This document shows positions 52,868-61,673 of a stretch of 64,000 bases of DNA, piece by piece. The notes under the pieces are model-generated. The model saw nothing but the letters and a program-made list of their open reading frames with translations, did not search any database and had not been told where the DNA came from. Origin of the DNA: Holophagales bacterium (GTDB lineage Bacteria; Acidobacteriota; Thermoanaerobaculia; Multivoradales; Multivoraceae); the NCBI GenBank assembly GCA_009837885.1, contig VXSP01000031.1, forward strand, positions 62,001 through 126,000, given 5' to 3'. A program made the translations under genes and the position numbers. The stretch's first letter is position 1; each line of letters opens with the position of its first letter.

Positions 52868-55297
52868 CTAGCGGGCGGCCTCGCAGGAGTCAACGAACGC
52901 CGCCGGATCGGCCAGCGCCGCGAGTTCGTCAGCCCCCTTCACGTAGCGGTACACCTCGCCCGTTTCCGTGTCCGTGACCGACATCTCGAACGGCAGGGAG
53001 GTCGCCGAAGCCGCGTACACCCAGTGATGGCCGTTCACTCCGCAACCGTCCAGCACCTTCACCAACACCTCCCAGTTCCCCGGATCGAAGAACCAGAACA
53101 GGCCCGAGTCCTCCGTGCCGCGCCGCACCGTCCGCGCCACGCCGGCGTCGGCGTCCGTCGACCACTCGATCCCCACCTCGAAACGGCCGTCACCGAGCGA
53201 CAGCGTCTCGCCGCCGGCAAGAGCCGACCAGCCGGCCCGGGAAGCCGGCGCCGCGCAGTCGTTCGAAAAGGCCTCGTTGTCCACCACCGCAGAGGCCACC
53301 TGCCCCGCCTCGTTGCGGAACTCCCGCAGCTCCCCCGTCGCCGTGTCCGTCACCCGGATCACGTAACCCAGGTCGGTCGCCGAGGCCGCGTACACCCAGT
53401 GGTGGCCGTTGATCGAGCAGCCGTTCAGCACCTTGACCAGCATCTCCCAGTTGTCACGATCGAAGAAACTGAACAACCCCGAGTCGTTCGTGCCCGCGTG
53501 GACCACGCGGCCCGCGTTCAACGCGCCGTCGCCCCCGTGCCATTCCACCTCGACCTCGTAACGGGAGTCCTGCAGGCAGACCGTCTCCGGACCCGGCACG
53601 CAGCTTCCGGCGGGCGACGCCGGGTCCACCCGGAACATCCGGGTCGACGTCGACTCGGCGCCGGCGCCTTCGACCGTCAGCGTCGAGCGGTAGAAGCCGG
53701 GCGACGGCCAGGCGTGCGTGACGCTCTTGCCCGACGGCGTCCTGCCGCCGGTCTCGAAGTCCCAGGAGCGCCGGGCGACGGTGCCCGAACTCGTGTCAGT
53801 GAAGGTGACGTCCTCGCCGGTCCGGGCGCCGCACAGGCCGTCCGCGCAGGACATGTCGACCGTGAAAGACGCCACCGGCGGGACCGGCGGCGGTGGCGGT
53901 GGCGGTTCAGGCTCCGGTTCGGGTTCCGGCTCCGGCGCAGGTGCTCCGCCGCCGAAAGACGGCGGCGGAGCCACGACGGGGTACAGGAACTTGATCCCGT
54001 TCACGTCGTCCGTGCCCAGACCCGGGTTTACCCCATCGATCGTGGCCCTGGACCGCATGATGGAGCCCGCTTCATTCGAGTGGTGGAGACCGAGGGTGTG
54101 CCCGAGTTCGTGAGTGATGACCTCGACGAAGTCGTTGGCCGCGCCGTCTTCAAGCTTGGCAAGGTGTACGGCCAAGAGGGGGTGCGTGTAGATACGCGCA
54201 CCATCGACGACGGCGGCCTTCACGTCGGTCCCGGGAATCGTGTGCACGGAGTCGGGGCGGGCGATGTGCGAGAAGCCCTCGCCCAAACTGTAGTTACAGG
54301 TCTTGCTCAAAATGGCACCCGCCACGATGAAGGGGTGGTCCGTCGGGAGGGTCGGAGCGCTAAGCTCGATCGTGGCCAGCCTGCGGTACCTGGCTTCCCC
54401 CCATTTCGGCAAGGTGGCCCCGTCCCAGATCGCGGCCAATCTGACGGCGGAGTTGGCCTTGGTCCACGCCGCCATCGCGGCCCTTATGCCGGACATCGCA
54501 TCAGCGATCCTCGTGGCCTCGCTGGCATCCTCTGCCGACAAACTCTCCTGAAGCCCCCGGACATGGAAACTTACCGTCCCACCGGCATCGAAGCGCCTCC
54601 ACCTTGGTACCACCCAGAACTCGTCGCGGGTCCAACCGGAGTTTGGGTCGTAGTACTCTTCCCCTTCGCATTTGTGGCCCGAGGACTGACCGAAGAGAAC
54701 GTAAGGTGACGCGACGGACCGCGGCCCGTCCGCCGGGTCGGCGGCAAGGTAGTCCGCCCGGCTCTCGCGGCCCGCGGCCCGGTCCTCGAGCCAGCGCCGG
54801 AACCGGGAGCTGTCCCGCACCGAGCCCTCTTCGGCGACCTGACCGGACGCCAGGTGCGGCGCGTCGCGCACGAGGATCTTCCGGCCCAGGTGCGACGCCT
54901 CGAAGAAGACGCCAAGGCCCAGGCCGACCGTGCGATACACGTCCTCGTGCTTCTCCAGGAAGAGCAGCACCCGGTTCCCTTCGGAGAGCATCGGCAGACC
55001 CGCCAGGAACTCGCTCCTCCCGCCCTCCACTCCCCCAGGCTGCCGGACGGTCACGACGCTGCCGGCGAGCCGACCCTTCAGCACCGTCTCGACGCGCACC
55101 TGCGCGTCGGTGACCAGGCGGCCGTCGAGCCTGGCCGACGCCGTGCCCGTGACCTCGCCCCAGACGATGAGCTGCGCATGCCGGAGCATGTCCTCGTCGC
55201 TCTGCATCACGTAGACGATCGACCCCGCCGGCGCCGCAAGCAACGCCGCCAGCGCGACCAGCCCGAAGAACGACCTCGTTCCCGCAAACGACCTCAT
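52868..55297 (-). CDS. Secreted matrixin-like metzincin protease with PKD and two C-terminal modules (array copy 2)
   Basis: An 809-residue exported protein. The first 215 residues differ from copy 1 at only about 15 positions. The catalytic core has HELGHTLGLHH at 396-406 and Met-turn GSIMRS, and differs strongly from copy 1 between about residues 215 and 395. The linker PEPEPEPEPE then polyproline (near 450), a PKD domain, and a duplicated C-terminal module follow: one ending in NGHHWVYAASATDLGYVIRVTD, a second in NGHHWVYAASATSLPFEMSVTD. It is the only array member with two modules. Upstream element at 55325-55366. Confidence 0.88.
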   Translation of the reverse strand: MRSFAGTRSFFGLVALAALLAAPAGSIVYVMQSDEDMLRHAQLIVWGEVTGTASARLDGRLVTDAQVRVETVLKGRLAGSVVTVRQPGGVEGGRSEFLAGLPMLSEGNRVLLFLEKHEDVYRTVGLGLGVFFEASHLGRKILVRDAPHLASGQVAEEGSVRDSSRFRRWLEDRAAGRESRADYLAADPADGPRSVASPYVLFGQSSGHKCEGEEYYDPNSGWTRDEFWVVPRWRRFDAGGTVSFHVRGLQESLSAEDASEATRIADAMSGIRAAMAAWTKANSAVRLAAIWDGATLPKWGEARYRRLATIELSAPTLPTDHPFIVAGAILSKTCNYSLGEGFSHIARPDSVHTIPGTDVKAAVVDGARIYTHPLLAVHLAKLEDGAANDFVEVITHELGHTLGLHHSNEAGSIMRSRATIDGVNPGLGTDDVNGIKFLYPVVAPPPSFGGGAPAPEPEPEPEPEPPPPPPPVPPVASFTVDMSCADGLCGARTGEDVTFTDTSSGTVARRSWDFETGGRTPSGKSVTHAWPSPGFYRSTLTVEGAGAESTSTRMFRVDPASPAGSCVPGPETVCLQDSRYEVEVEWHGGDGALNAGRVVHAGTNDSGLFSFFDRDNWEMLVKVLNGCSINGHHWVYAASATDLGYVIRVTDTATGELREFRNEAGQVASAVVDNEAFSNDCAAPASRAGWSALAGGETLSLGDGRFEVGIEWSTDADAGVARTVRRGTEDSGLFWFFDPGNWEVLVKVLDGCGVNGHHWVYAASATSLPFEMSVTDTETGEVYRYVKGADELAALADPAAFVDSCEAAR

Positions 55298-55324
55298 CCG
55301 CCTGTACCTCCTCCGGGAAGGCTT

Positions 55325-55366
55325 TTACAACAGGGTGGCGGCCTGCGCATCTCCCGTTTGGGAGGT
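55325..55366 (-). promoter_or_regulatory. Conserved upstream element of metzincin copy 2
   Basis: Same structure as for copy 1: CTCCC-AAAC-GGGAG, GGGAGATGCGCAGGCC (complement of 55340-55355), seven bases and TGTTGTAA, 27 bases before ATG 55297. Confidence 0.75.
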
Positions 55367-55406
55367 TGCGGAGGCCGCAGAAGGGGGAGACCGGCCGACC
55401 CGCCGC

Positions 55407-55423
55407 GCCCTCGTTTCGGGCGA
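55407..55423 (-). terminator. Hairpin after metzincin copy 3
   Basis: Identical 17-base hairpin to the one after copy 2, 9 bases beyond the stop of copy 3. Confidence 0.35.
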
Positions 55424-55432
55424 GAATCAGTT

Positions 55433-57673
55433 CTAGCGGGAGGGCTCTCCGCCGCAGGAGGCCGTGAACGCCGCCGGATCGGCCAGAGCCGCGAGTTCGT
55501 CAGCCCCTTTCACGTAGCGGTACACCTCGCCCGTCTCCGTGTCGGTGATCGAGATCTCGAACGGCTGGGTCGTCGCCGAGGCGGCGTACACCCAGTGATG
55601 GCCGTTGATCGAGCAGCCGTCCAGCACCTTGACCAGCATCTCCCAATTGTCCCGGTCGAAGAAGCTGAACAGGCCCGAGTCGTTCGTGCCCGCGTGGACC
55701 ACCCGGGCCGTGTTCGACGCGCCGTCGGCGCCCTGCCACTCCACCTCGATCTCGAAACGCGAGTCCTGGAGGCAGGCCGTCTCCGGGCCCGGCACGCAGC
55801 TTCCCGCCGGCGACGCGGCGTCCACGCGGAACATCCGCGCCGACGTCGACTCGGCGCCGGCGCCCTCGACGGTCAGCGTCGAGCGGTAGAAGCCGGGCGA
55901 CGACCAGGTGTGCGTGACGCTCTTGCCCGATGGCGTCCTGTCCGTGGTCTCGAAGTCCCAGGACCGCCGGGCGACCGTGCCCGAACTCGTGTCGGTGAAG
56001 GTGATGTCCTCGCCGGTCCGGGCGCTGCACAGGCCGTCCGCGCAGGGCATGTCGACCGTGAAGGACGCCACCGGCGGGACCGGCGGCGGAGGCGGAGGTG
56101 GTTCGGGCTCCGACGGAACCGCGTCGCCACCCGGCGGGGCGCCGCCACCGGGCGGCGGCGCTCCGCCGCCACTGACCGCCGGGTACAACTTCCGCACGGC
56201 CAACCGATCGTCCGCGGAAAGAGCGCTCAAGGCCGTGGAGTAGACGGCATCCATGACATCGGCCGTATCGTCCGAATCAGAGTGATGAATACCAAGAGCA
56301 TGTCCGAGCTCATGCGCCAGAAGATGACCGACCCTGCCGGGATCATCCGAGCTTACGGCGTCGGACGACAGGTAAACCCTCGCCACGTCAATCCGATGAG
56401 CCTGCCCCGTGCCTCCCGGTACGCCGTGCAGCGTTGACGTGCCATCGAACTCACATACGTATGTGACCATGGCCAGGGCGAGCACACTGCTGCAGCTCGG
56501 TACCCATACCTCATTGTCATTCAGATCCCACGAAACGGCGCAGAGGTCCGGAACGTCGAAGTCGACTCCGAGACGGTTCTTCCACACCTTCGTGCGGTCG
56601 ATACTGAATTCTGCTTCCGTGGCAAGAGGAAGTGCCACCGAACTCCCGCCATCGTTGTTCCACAGCCTGATGGCCGCGTTGACGGCATCGAGTCGAGCGC
56701 TGCCGTTCGCCGCTCTGGAAGACGAGGTGACGGTCTGGTTCCAGTGAGGCCAGCGAACGTACCGAAAGTCGATCGCGTCTCCCGTGACCTTCACTTCATC
56801 GGGATTCGTCGTTGCGTCAGGATTGTAGGTTTCGCTGTCATCGGCATCCACGTAGTAGAAGTGCCCCTGCGAATCGTACCGCTGCTTCGTGGCGTCATAT
56901 GGGCCCGGAAGACAGTCGACGATCTCCTCGGGGTCATCCAGGACACCGTTGCCGTTGCGGTCGTTGAATCGCTCGCCCGGGTTCCACTCGCCGTCTCCGT
57001 TGTCGTCGTCAAAGGTCTCCACCGGGTCGAGATAGCCGTTTCCGTTGGAGTCCTTGTAGCAGATTCCCTCGTACCCGCGGTACTCGTAGGAGTAGCCCGC
57101 AGGGGGATACTCGCGTAGTCCGCATCCCCAATCGCGAATCCATGTAGCTTCCTGAGCCACGCCCCGCGGTCCAGGAATGGAATCCACGAGGTAGTCCTCC
57201 GGCCGTTCGATTCCGGAGTCGCGATCGACGATCCACTGACTGAAGCGCTCGGTGCTCCTGAATCCCGATTCCCCGACGTCGCGCACGAGATGAGCGCGGT
57301 CCTCGCGGAAGATGCCCAGACCAAGGTCGACCGTTCGGTAGATCCCTGTTTCCGCGGGCGCGAGGAAGAACAGCCCCGTGTCGCCCTTCCGGAGCATCCG
57401 CAAGCCCATCACCCTGACGGTGCCCGCCCCGGGTTGTCGCACCAGAACCGTGCCGGCCTTGGCGGACCCCTTCAGAACACGCTCGATCCTGACGACGGCG
57501 TCGGTGTTCTGCCCATCGGCCGCGACCGCCGTGAACTCGACCTCCCCGTACACGATCAGCGGCGTTCGCTCCACCAGCTCGGCGTCGGTCGGCACGTCGT
57601 AGACGATCGACCCCGCCGGCACCGCAACCAGCGCCGCCAGCGCGACGAGCCGGAACGGGTCTTTCCGAATCAT
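55433..57673 (-). CDS. Secreted metzincin protease with calcium-loop insert and PKD (array copy 3)
   Basis: A 746-residue exported protein. ATG 57673 (MIRKDPFRLVALAALVAVPAGS) has GGAGGG ahead and is preferred to an earlier in-frame start. The N-domain has the same plan as copies 1 and 2 but differs in sequence (SIVYDVPTDAELVERTPLIVYGEV). Residues about 205-250 contain three EF-hand/dockerin-like calcium loops: DSNGNGYLDPVE, DDDNGDGEWNPGE, DRNGNGVLDDPEE. The catalytic motif is HELGHALGIHH at 454-464 with Met-turn DVMDAV. The linker is Gly-Pro-rich, then polyproline, PKD and one C-terminal module, whose DNA is almost identical to copy 4. Confidence 0.88.
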   Translation of the reverse strand: MIRKDPFRLVALAALVAVPAGSIVYDVPTDAELVERTPLIVYGEVEFTAVAADGQNTDAVVRIERVLKGSAKAGTVLVRQPGAGTVRVMGLRMLRKGDTGLFFLAPAETGIYRTVDLGLGIFREDRAHLVRDVGESGFRSTERFSQWIVDRDSGIERPEDYLVDSIPGPRGVAQEATWIRDWGCGLREYPPAGYSYEYRGYEGICYKDSNGNGYLDPVETFDDDNGDGEWNPGERFNDRNGNGVLDDPEEIVDCLPGPYDATKQRYDSQGHFYYVDADDSETYNPDATTNPDEVKVTGDAIDFRYVRWPHWNQTVTSSSRAANGSARLDAVNAAIRLWNNDGGSSVALPLATEAEFSIDRTKVWKNRLGVDFDVPDLCAVSWDLNDNEVWVPSCSSVLALAMVTYVCEFDGTSTLHGVPGGTGQAHRIDVARVYLSSDAVSSDDPGRVGHLLAHELGHALGIHHSDSDDTADVMDAVYSTALSALSADDRLAVRKLYPAVSGGGAPPPGGGAPPGGDAVPSEPEPPPPPPPVPPVASFTVDMPCADGLCSARTGEDITFTDTSSGTVARRSWDFETTDRTPSGKSVTHTWSSPGFYRSTLTVEGAGAESTSARMFRVDAASPAGSCVPGPETACLQDSRFEIEVEWQGADGASNTARVVHAGTNDSGLFSFFDRDNWEMLVKVLDGCSINGHHWVYAASATTQPFEISITDTETGEVYRYVKGADELAALADPAAFTASCGGEPSR

Positions 57674-57701
57674 GGGTCCCTCCTCTCGCGGCCCTTTCTT
57701 T

Positions 57702-57744
57702 CTACAGCAAAGTGCGGGCCTGCGCATCTCCCACCTGGGGGGTT
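57702..57744 (-). promoter_or_regulatory. Conserved upstream element of metzincin copy 3
   Basis: GGGAGATGCGCAGGCC (complement of 57717-57732), seven bases, TGCTGTAG, 28 bases before the ATG. The flanking sequence and ribosome site differ from the other copies while this block is unchanged. The hairpin arm ahead of it is weaker (CCCCC against GGGAG). Confidence 0.7.
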
Positions 57745-57764
57745 CGCAGAAAGGAAAACCGGCG

Positions 57765-59999
57765 CTAGCGGGAGGGCGCGCAGGAGTTCACGAAAGCCGC
57801 CGGATCGGCCAGCGCTGCGAGTTCGTCAGCCGCCTTCACGTAGCGGTACACCTCGCCGGTCGCCGTGTCCGTGATCGAGATCTCGAACGGCTGAGTCGTC
57901 GCGGAGGCCGCGTAAACCCAGTGATGGCCGTTGATCGAGCAGCCGTCCAGCACCTTGACCAGCATCTCCCAATTGTCCCGGTCGAAGAAGCTGAACAGGC
58001 CCGAGTCGTTCGTGCCCGCGTGGACCACCCGGGCCGTGTTCGACGCGCCGTCGGCGCCCTGCCACTCCACCTCGATCTCGAAACGCGAGTCCTGGAGGCA
58101 GGCCGTCTCCGGGCCCGGCACGCAGCTTCCCGCCGGCGACGCGGCGTCCACGCGGAACATCCGCGCCGACGTCGACTCGGCGCCGGCGCCCTCGACGGTC
58201 AGCGTCGAGCGGTAGAAGCCGGGCGACGACCAGGTGTGCGTGACGCTCTTGCCCGATGGCGTCCTGTCCGTGGTCTCGAAGTCCCAGGACCGCCGGGCGA
58301 CCGTGCCCGAACTCGTGTCGGTGAAGGTGACGTCCTCGCCGGTCCGGGCGCTGCACAGGCCGTCCGCGCAGGCCATATCGACGGTGAAGGACGCCACCGG
58401 CGGGACCGGAGGCGGGGGCGGGGGTGGTTCGGGCTCCGACGGAACCGCGCCGCTACCCGGCGGCGTGCCACCACCATCAGACGGCGGTGCACCACCGCTG
58501 GTGACGACCGGGTACAGCTTGCGCACGGCGGTCCGGTCGTCGGGCTGCAGGGCCGTGTAGCTGGTGGCGACCGACGCGCTCATGACTGCCTCGATGCCGT
58601 CCGCCGGGTGGTCGATCCCCAGGGCGTGGCCCAACTCGTGAGCCACGATCGTCTGAATCTGGTTTGCGTTCGCCTTGGCCATGGCGCTCTCGTAGATCTT
58701 CACCCAGGCGTAGCCGATCCGATGAGCCTGCCCGCCGCCGCCCGGAATCGGGTGCAGCGTGTGGTGGGGCTCGTCGATACTGCAAGCAATGGTCACGTTT
58801 GTTGATCCAAGAACGTGCGAGCTGTCGCAGACCCATGTGTTCACGACCTCGATCGTTCCCTGCGGCGTGTAGGCGCCCTCGTGCGTTGCGCAGAGTGCGT
58901 CGCCCGCATTCGTTCCGTCGCCGGAGCCTTGCGTCGTCTGGTTCCACTTCAGGCACCTGTAGCTGTTCGTCGCGGCATGAGTCGACGCGCCGTTCTCGTC
59001 GAACATGACGACGGCCACCTCCTCCCCCTCATGCGTTCGCACGTCGTCAAACAGAGGCCTCTCGGCGCCGTTGTACTCGTACGTCGCCCGCACCGTCTTG
59101 ACGCCGCCAACGCAACCAGGGTTCGCGCCGTACTCGACGCCGATGAAGGACTGGATAGCCTGCCGATGGTTCAGCCACGTGTCCCTGTTCACGACGATGC
59201 CGGCGGGCGGAATGGCGACCCTGCTGCCCGAATCGCCGTTCCACATCGCAGCAGCGGCATCGGTCATCGTCAGAGCCTGCGCATCCGTCCACCCGCCCGC
59301 GGTCACCGTGACCTTCGTGGACAACTCCGGCTCCGAACAGCACTCTCCGAAACCATCCAGAATACGGGAGAAGCCGCCGTCCCACTGAGCCCATCTCATG
59401 TACTGCGGCGTTGTTCCTCCGCCCCCGCAGAAGTAGTCTCCCTGCTCGGTAATCCAGTTCGCCTCCTGCCGAACCCGCCCCGGCCCGGGAATCTCCTCGA
59501 CCCGGTAGTCCGCCGGCCGCGCGAGGCCGGCCTCCCGATCCTCGATCCAGCGGCCGAACCGCTCCGCGTGGCGAAACCCGTCTTCCGGCACGTCGTGGCG
59601 AACCAGGTGACCCCGATCCTCGAAGAAGATCCCCAGCCCCATGCCCACCGTCCGGTACACGCCGCCCAGTCCCGGGTGCAGGAACAGCAGGGCCCGGTCC
59701 CCCTTGCGGAGCATCGGCAGGCCCATGACCACGACGCCCCCGCCGCCCTGCTGGCGCACGACTACCGGGCTACCGGGCAGGAGCCCTTTCAGCACACGCT
59801 CGACCCGCACCGTGGCATCCGTGAAGTCGCCGTCCGGCGCCGGCGCCGTGTACTGGACGCGGCCGTAGACGATGAGCGGAGACTGCGCGACCAGCTCCGC
59901 GTCGGTCGGCACGTCGTAGACGATCGACCCCGCAGGCGCCGCAAACAACGCCGCCAGCGCGACGAACCCAAGCAACCTCGTTGCCGACGACGACCTCAT
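57765..59999 (-). CDS. Secreted metzincin protease with PKD domain (array copy 4)
   Basis: A 744-residue exported protein. ATG 59999 (MRSSSATRLLGFVALAALFAAPAGS) has GGAGGAGG ahead. The N-domain is like that of copy 3. The central region is unlike the other three and Cys-rich (FCGGGG, GECCSEPE, NPGCVGG, YRCLKW, ACSIDEPHH). The catalytic motif is HELGHALGIDH at 454-464 with Met-turn AVMSAS. Polyproline linker, PKD and one C-terminal module follow. It is the most upstream member and closest to citramalate synthase. Confidence 0.88.
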   Translation of the reverse strand: MRSSSATRLLGFVALAALFAAPAGSIVYDVPTDAELVAQSPLIVYGRVQYTAPAPDGDFTDATVRVERVLKGLLPGSPVVVRQQGGGGVVVMGLPMLRKGDRALLFLHPGLGGVYRTVGMGLGIFFEDRGHLVRHDVPEDGFRHAERFGRWIEDREAGLARPADYRVEEIPGPGRVRQEANWITEQGDYFCGGGGTTPQYMRWAQWDGGFSRILDGFGECCSEPELSTKVTVTAGGWTDAQALTMTDAAAAMWNGDSGSRVAIPPAGIVVNRDTWLNHRQAIQSFIGVEYGANPGCVGGVKTVRATYEYNGAERPLFDDVRTHEGEEVAVVMFDENGASTHAATNSYRCLKWNQTTQGSGDGTNAGDALCATHEGAYTPQGTIEVVNTWVCDSSHVLGSTNVTIACSIDEPHHTLHPIPGGGGQAHRIGYAWVKIYESAMAKANANQIQTIVAHELGHALGIDHPADGIEAVMSASVATSYTALQPDDRTAVRKLYPVVTSGGAPPSDGGGTPPGSGAVPSEPEPPPPPPPVPPVASFTVDMACADGLCSARTGEDVTFTDTSSGTVARRSWDFETTDRTPSGKSVTHTWSSPGFYRSTLTVEGAGAESTSARMFRVDAASPAGSCVPGPETACLQDSRFEIEVEWQGADGASNTARVVHAGTNDSGLFSFFDRDNWEMLVKVLDGCSINGHHWVYAASATTQPFEISITDTATGEVYRYVKAADELAALADPAAFVNSCAPSR

Positions 60000-60027
60000 C
60001 CCGCCTGTACCTCCTCCGGGTAGGTAC

Positions 60028-60069
60028 TTACAACAGGCGGCGGGCCTGCGCATCTCCCATTCGGGAGGT
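60028..60069 (-). promoter_or_regulatory. Conserved upstream element of metzincin copy 4
   Basis: CTCCC-GAAT-GGGAG, GGGAGATGCGCAGGCC (complement of 60043-60058), seven bases, TGTTGTAA, 28 bases before ATG 59999. It lies between the cimA stop (60089) and the gene. Confidence 0.75.
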
Positions 60070-60088
60070 GCGACGGCGGTTGATTCGT

Positions 60089-61648
60089 CTAACTCGTCAA
60101 GCCGAACTCGATCGCGTCGGCGAGGGCTTCCCAACTCGCCTCGATGATGTTCGTGCCCGCGCCGACCGTGGTCCAGCGCTCGCCGCCGGCGACGAAGTCG
60201 ACGAGCACCCGGGTCGTGGCGGCCGTGCCCTGGGCGCTGTCCAGAATGCGGACCTTGTAGTCGGCGAGCCGCATTTCGCCCAACGCCGGATAGTGGGGCT
60301 CCAGCGCCTTGCGCAGCGCGTGCGCCAGCGCGTTGACCGGGCCGTTGCCCTCGGAGGCCGTATGGGCGATCGTGCCGTCCGGCACCTCGACCTTGACCGT
60401 CGCCTCGGCGACGAGACCCCGACCATCGCGGTGCTCGACGACGGTGAGGAAGTCGATCAGCCGAAAAGGCGCCTCGTAGCCCGGTTCCGCCCGTCGCAGC
60501 ATGAGCTCGACCGACGCCTCGGCGGCCTCGAAGCTGTAGCCGCGGTTCTCCAGCTCCTTGACCTTGTACAGCACCTCACGCGCGTGGGGGGTCTCCGTGA
60601 TCCCGGCGCCCGCCGCGAGATGCGCTATGTTGCCTCGGCCCGAGAGCTCCGAGACCACGGCGCGCATTTCGTTGCCCACGCGTTCGGGTTCCAGGTGCTG
60701 GTAGCTCGCCGGCTCCTTGAGCATGGCGGCGACGTGAACGCCGCCCTTGTGCGCGAAGGCGCTCCGGCCGACATAGGGCAGATGGTCGTCGTGCGCGATG
60801 TTCGCCACCTCGGCGACGTAGCGCGACAGGGCCGTCAACTCCCGGAGGCGCTCGTCGGGGACGCAGGAGCAGCCCATCTTGCACTGCAGGTCGGGCAGGA
60901 TGGTGACCAGGTTGGCGTTTGCTACCCGCTCACCGTAGCCGTTGATCGTGCCCTGGACCATGACCGCCCCGGCGCGCACGGCGGCGAGCGAGTTGGCGAC
61001 GCCGCAACCGCCGTCGTCGTGAGTGTGGATGCCGATCCGCGCCTGGCCGCCCAGTTCGGCCACCACCGCCTCGACGCCGGCCTCGATCTGCCACGGCAGG
61101 GAGCCGCCGTTCGTGTCGCAGAGCACGACGTAGTCGGCGCCCGCTGAGGCCGCGGCGCGCAGGGTACCGAGGGCGCACTCGGGATTCGCGGCGAAACCGT
61201 CGAAGAAGTGCTCGGCGTCGTAGATCACCTCGCGTCCGAGGTCCTTGAGGTAGCCGACCGAGTCCCGGACCATCGCTTCGTTCTCGGCGATGTCGGTCTC
61301 CAGCACCTTCTCGATGTGGAGATCCCAGCTCTTGCCGAAAACCGTCACCACCGGCGTCTCCGCCGCCACCAGGGCCTGGATGTTGCCGTCGCGGTTGCAG
61401 GTGTCGTTCTTGCGGCGCGTGCTGCCGAAGGCGCAGATCTTCGTCTGCTCGAGTTCGACATCGCGGATCGCGGCGAAGAAGTCGGCGTCCTTCGGGTTGG
61501 AACCGGGCCAGCCGCACTCGAGGTAGGGGATGCCGAAGGCGTCCAGCCGCCGGGCGATCGCCAGCTTGTCCGCCAGCGACAGGGAGATGTTCTCGCGCTG
61601 GGTCCCGTCGCGGAGCGTCGTGTCGTACAGCTCGATCCTGGTCGTCAT
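60089..61648 (-). CDS. cimA: Citramalate synthase
   Basis: A 519-residue HMGL-family enzyme. LYDTTLRDGTQRENISLSLADKLAIARRLD at the N-terminus, metal-binding IGIHTHDDGGCGVANSLAAVRAGA in the barrel, and a C-terminal LeuA dimer domain (VEVPDGTIAHTASEGNGPVNAL). The length and the sequence of the regulatory domain match CimA rather than 2-isopropylmalate synthase. It condenses pyruvate and acetyl-CoA to citramalate for isoleucine synthesis. It reads toward the protease array, 25 bases after the helicase gene. Confidence 0.9.
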   Translation of the reverse strand: MTTRIELYDTTLRDGTQRENISLSLADKLAIARRLDAFGIPYLECGWPGSNPKDADFFAAIRDVELEQTKICAFGSTRRKNDTCNRDGNIQALVAAETPVVTVFGKSWDLHIEKVLETDIAENEAMVRDSVGYLKDLGREVIYDAEHFFDGFAANPECALGTLRAAASAGADYVVLCDTNGGSLPWQIEAGVEAVVAELGGQARIGIHTHDDGGCGVANSLAAVRAGAVMVQGTINGYGERVANANLVTILPDLQCKMGCSCVPDERLRELTALSRYVAEVANIAHDDHLPYVGRSAFAHKGGVHVAAMLKEPASYQHLEPERVGNEMRAVVSELSGRGNIAHLAAGAGITETPHAREVLYKVKELENRGYSFEAAEASVELMLRRAEPGYEAPFRLIDFLTVVEHRDGRGLVAEATVKVEVPDGTIAHTASEGNGPVNALAHALRKALEPHYPALGEMRLADYKVRILDSAQGTAATTRVLVDFVAGGERWTTVGAGTNIIEASWEALADAIEFGLTS

Positions 61649-61673
61649 CGGCCCAATACCCTATTGGCCGGCC

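Noticed and set aside
53900..53945. GGTTCCGGCTCC-type tandem units in protease linkers as a phase-variable tract
   Set aside because: They encode the Pro-Glu linker in whole codon pairs, so slippage would change linker length but not frame. No evidence of switching.
57702..57732. Confident sigma-54 promoter call for protease copy 3
   Set aside because: GGCCCG-N4-TTGCT fits loosely, but the other three copies have GT in place of the required GC at the -12 position.
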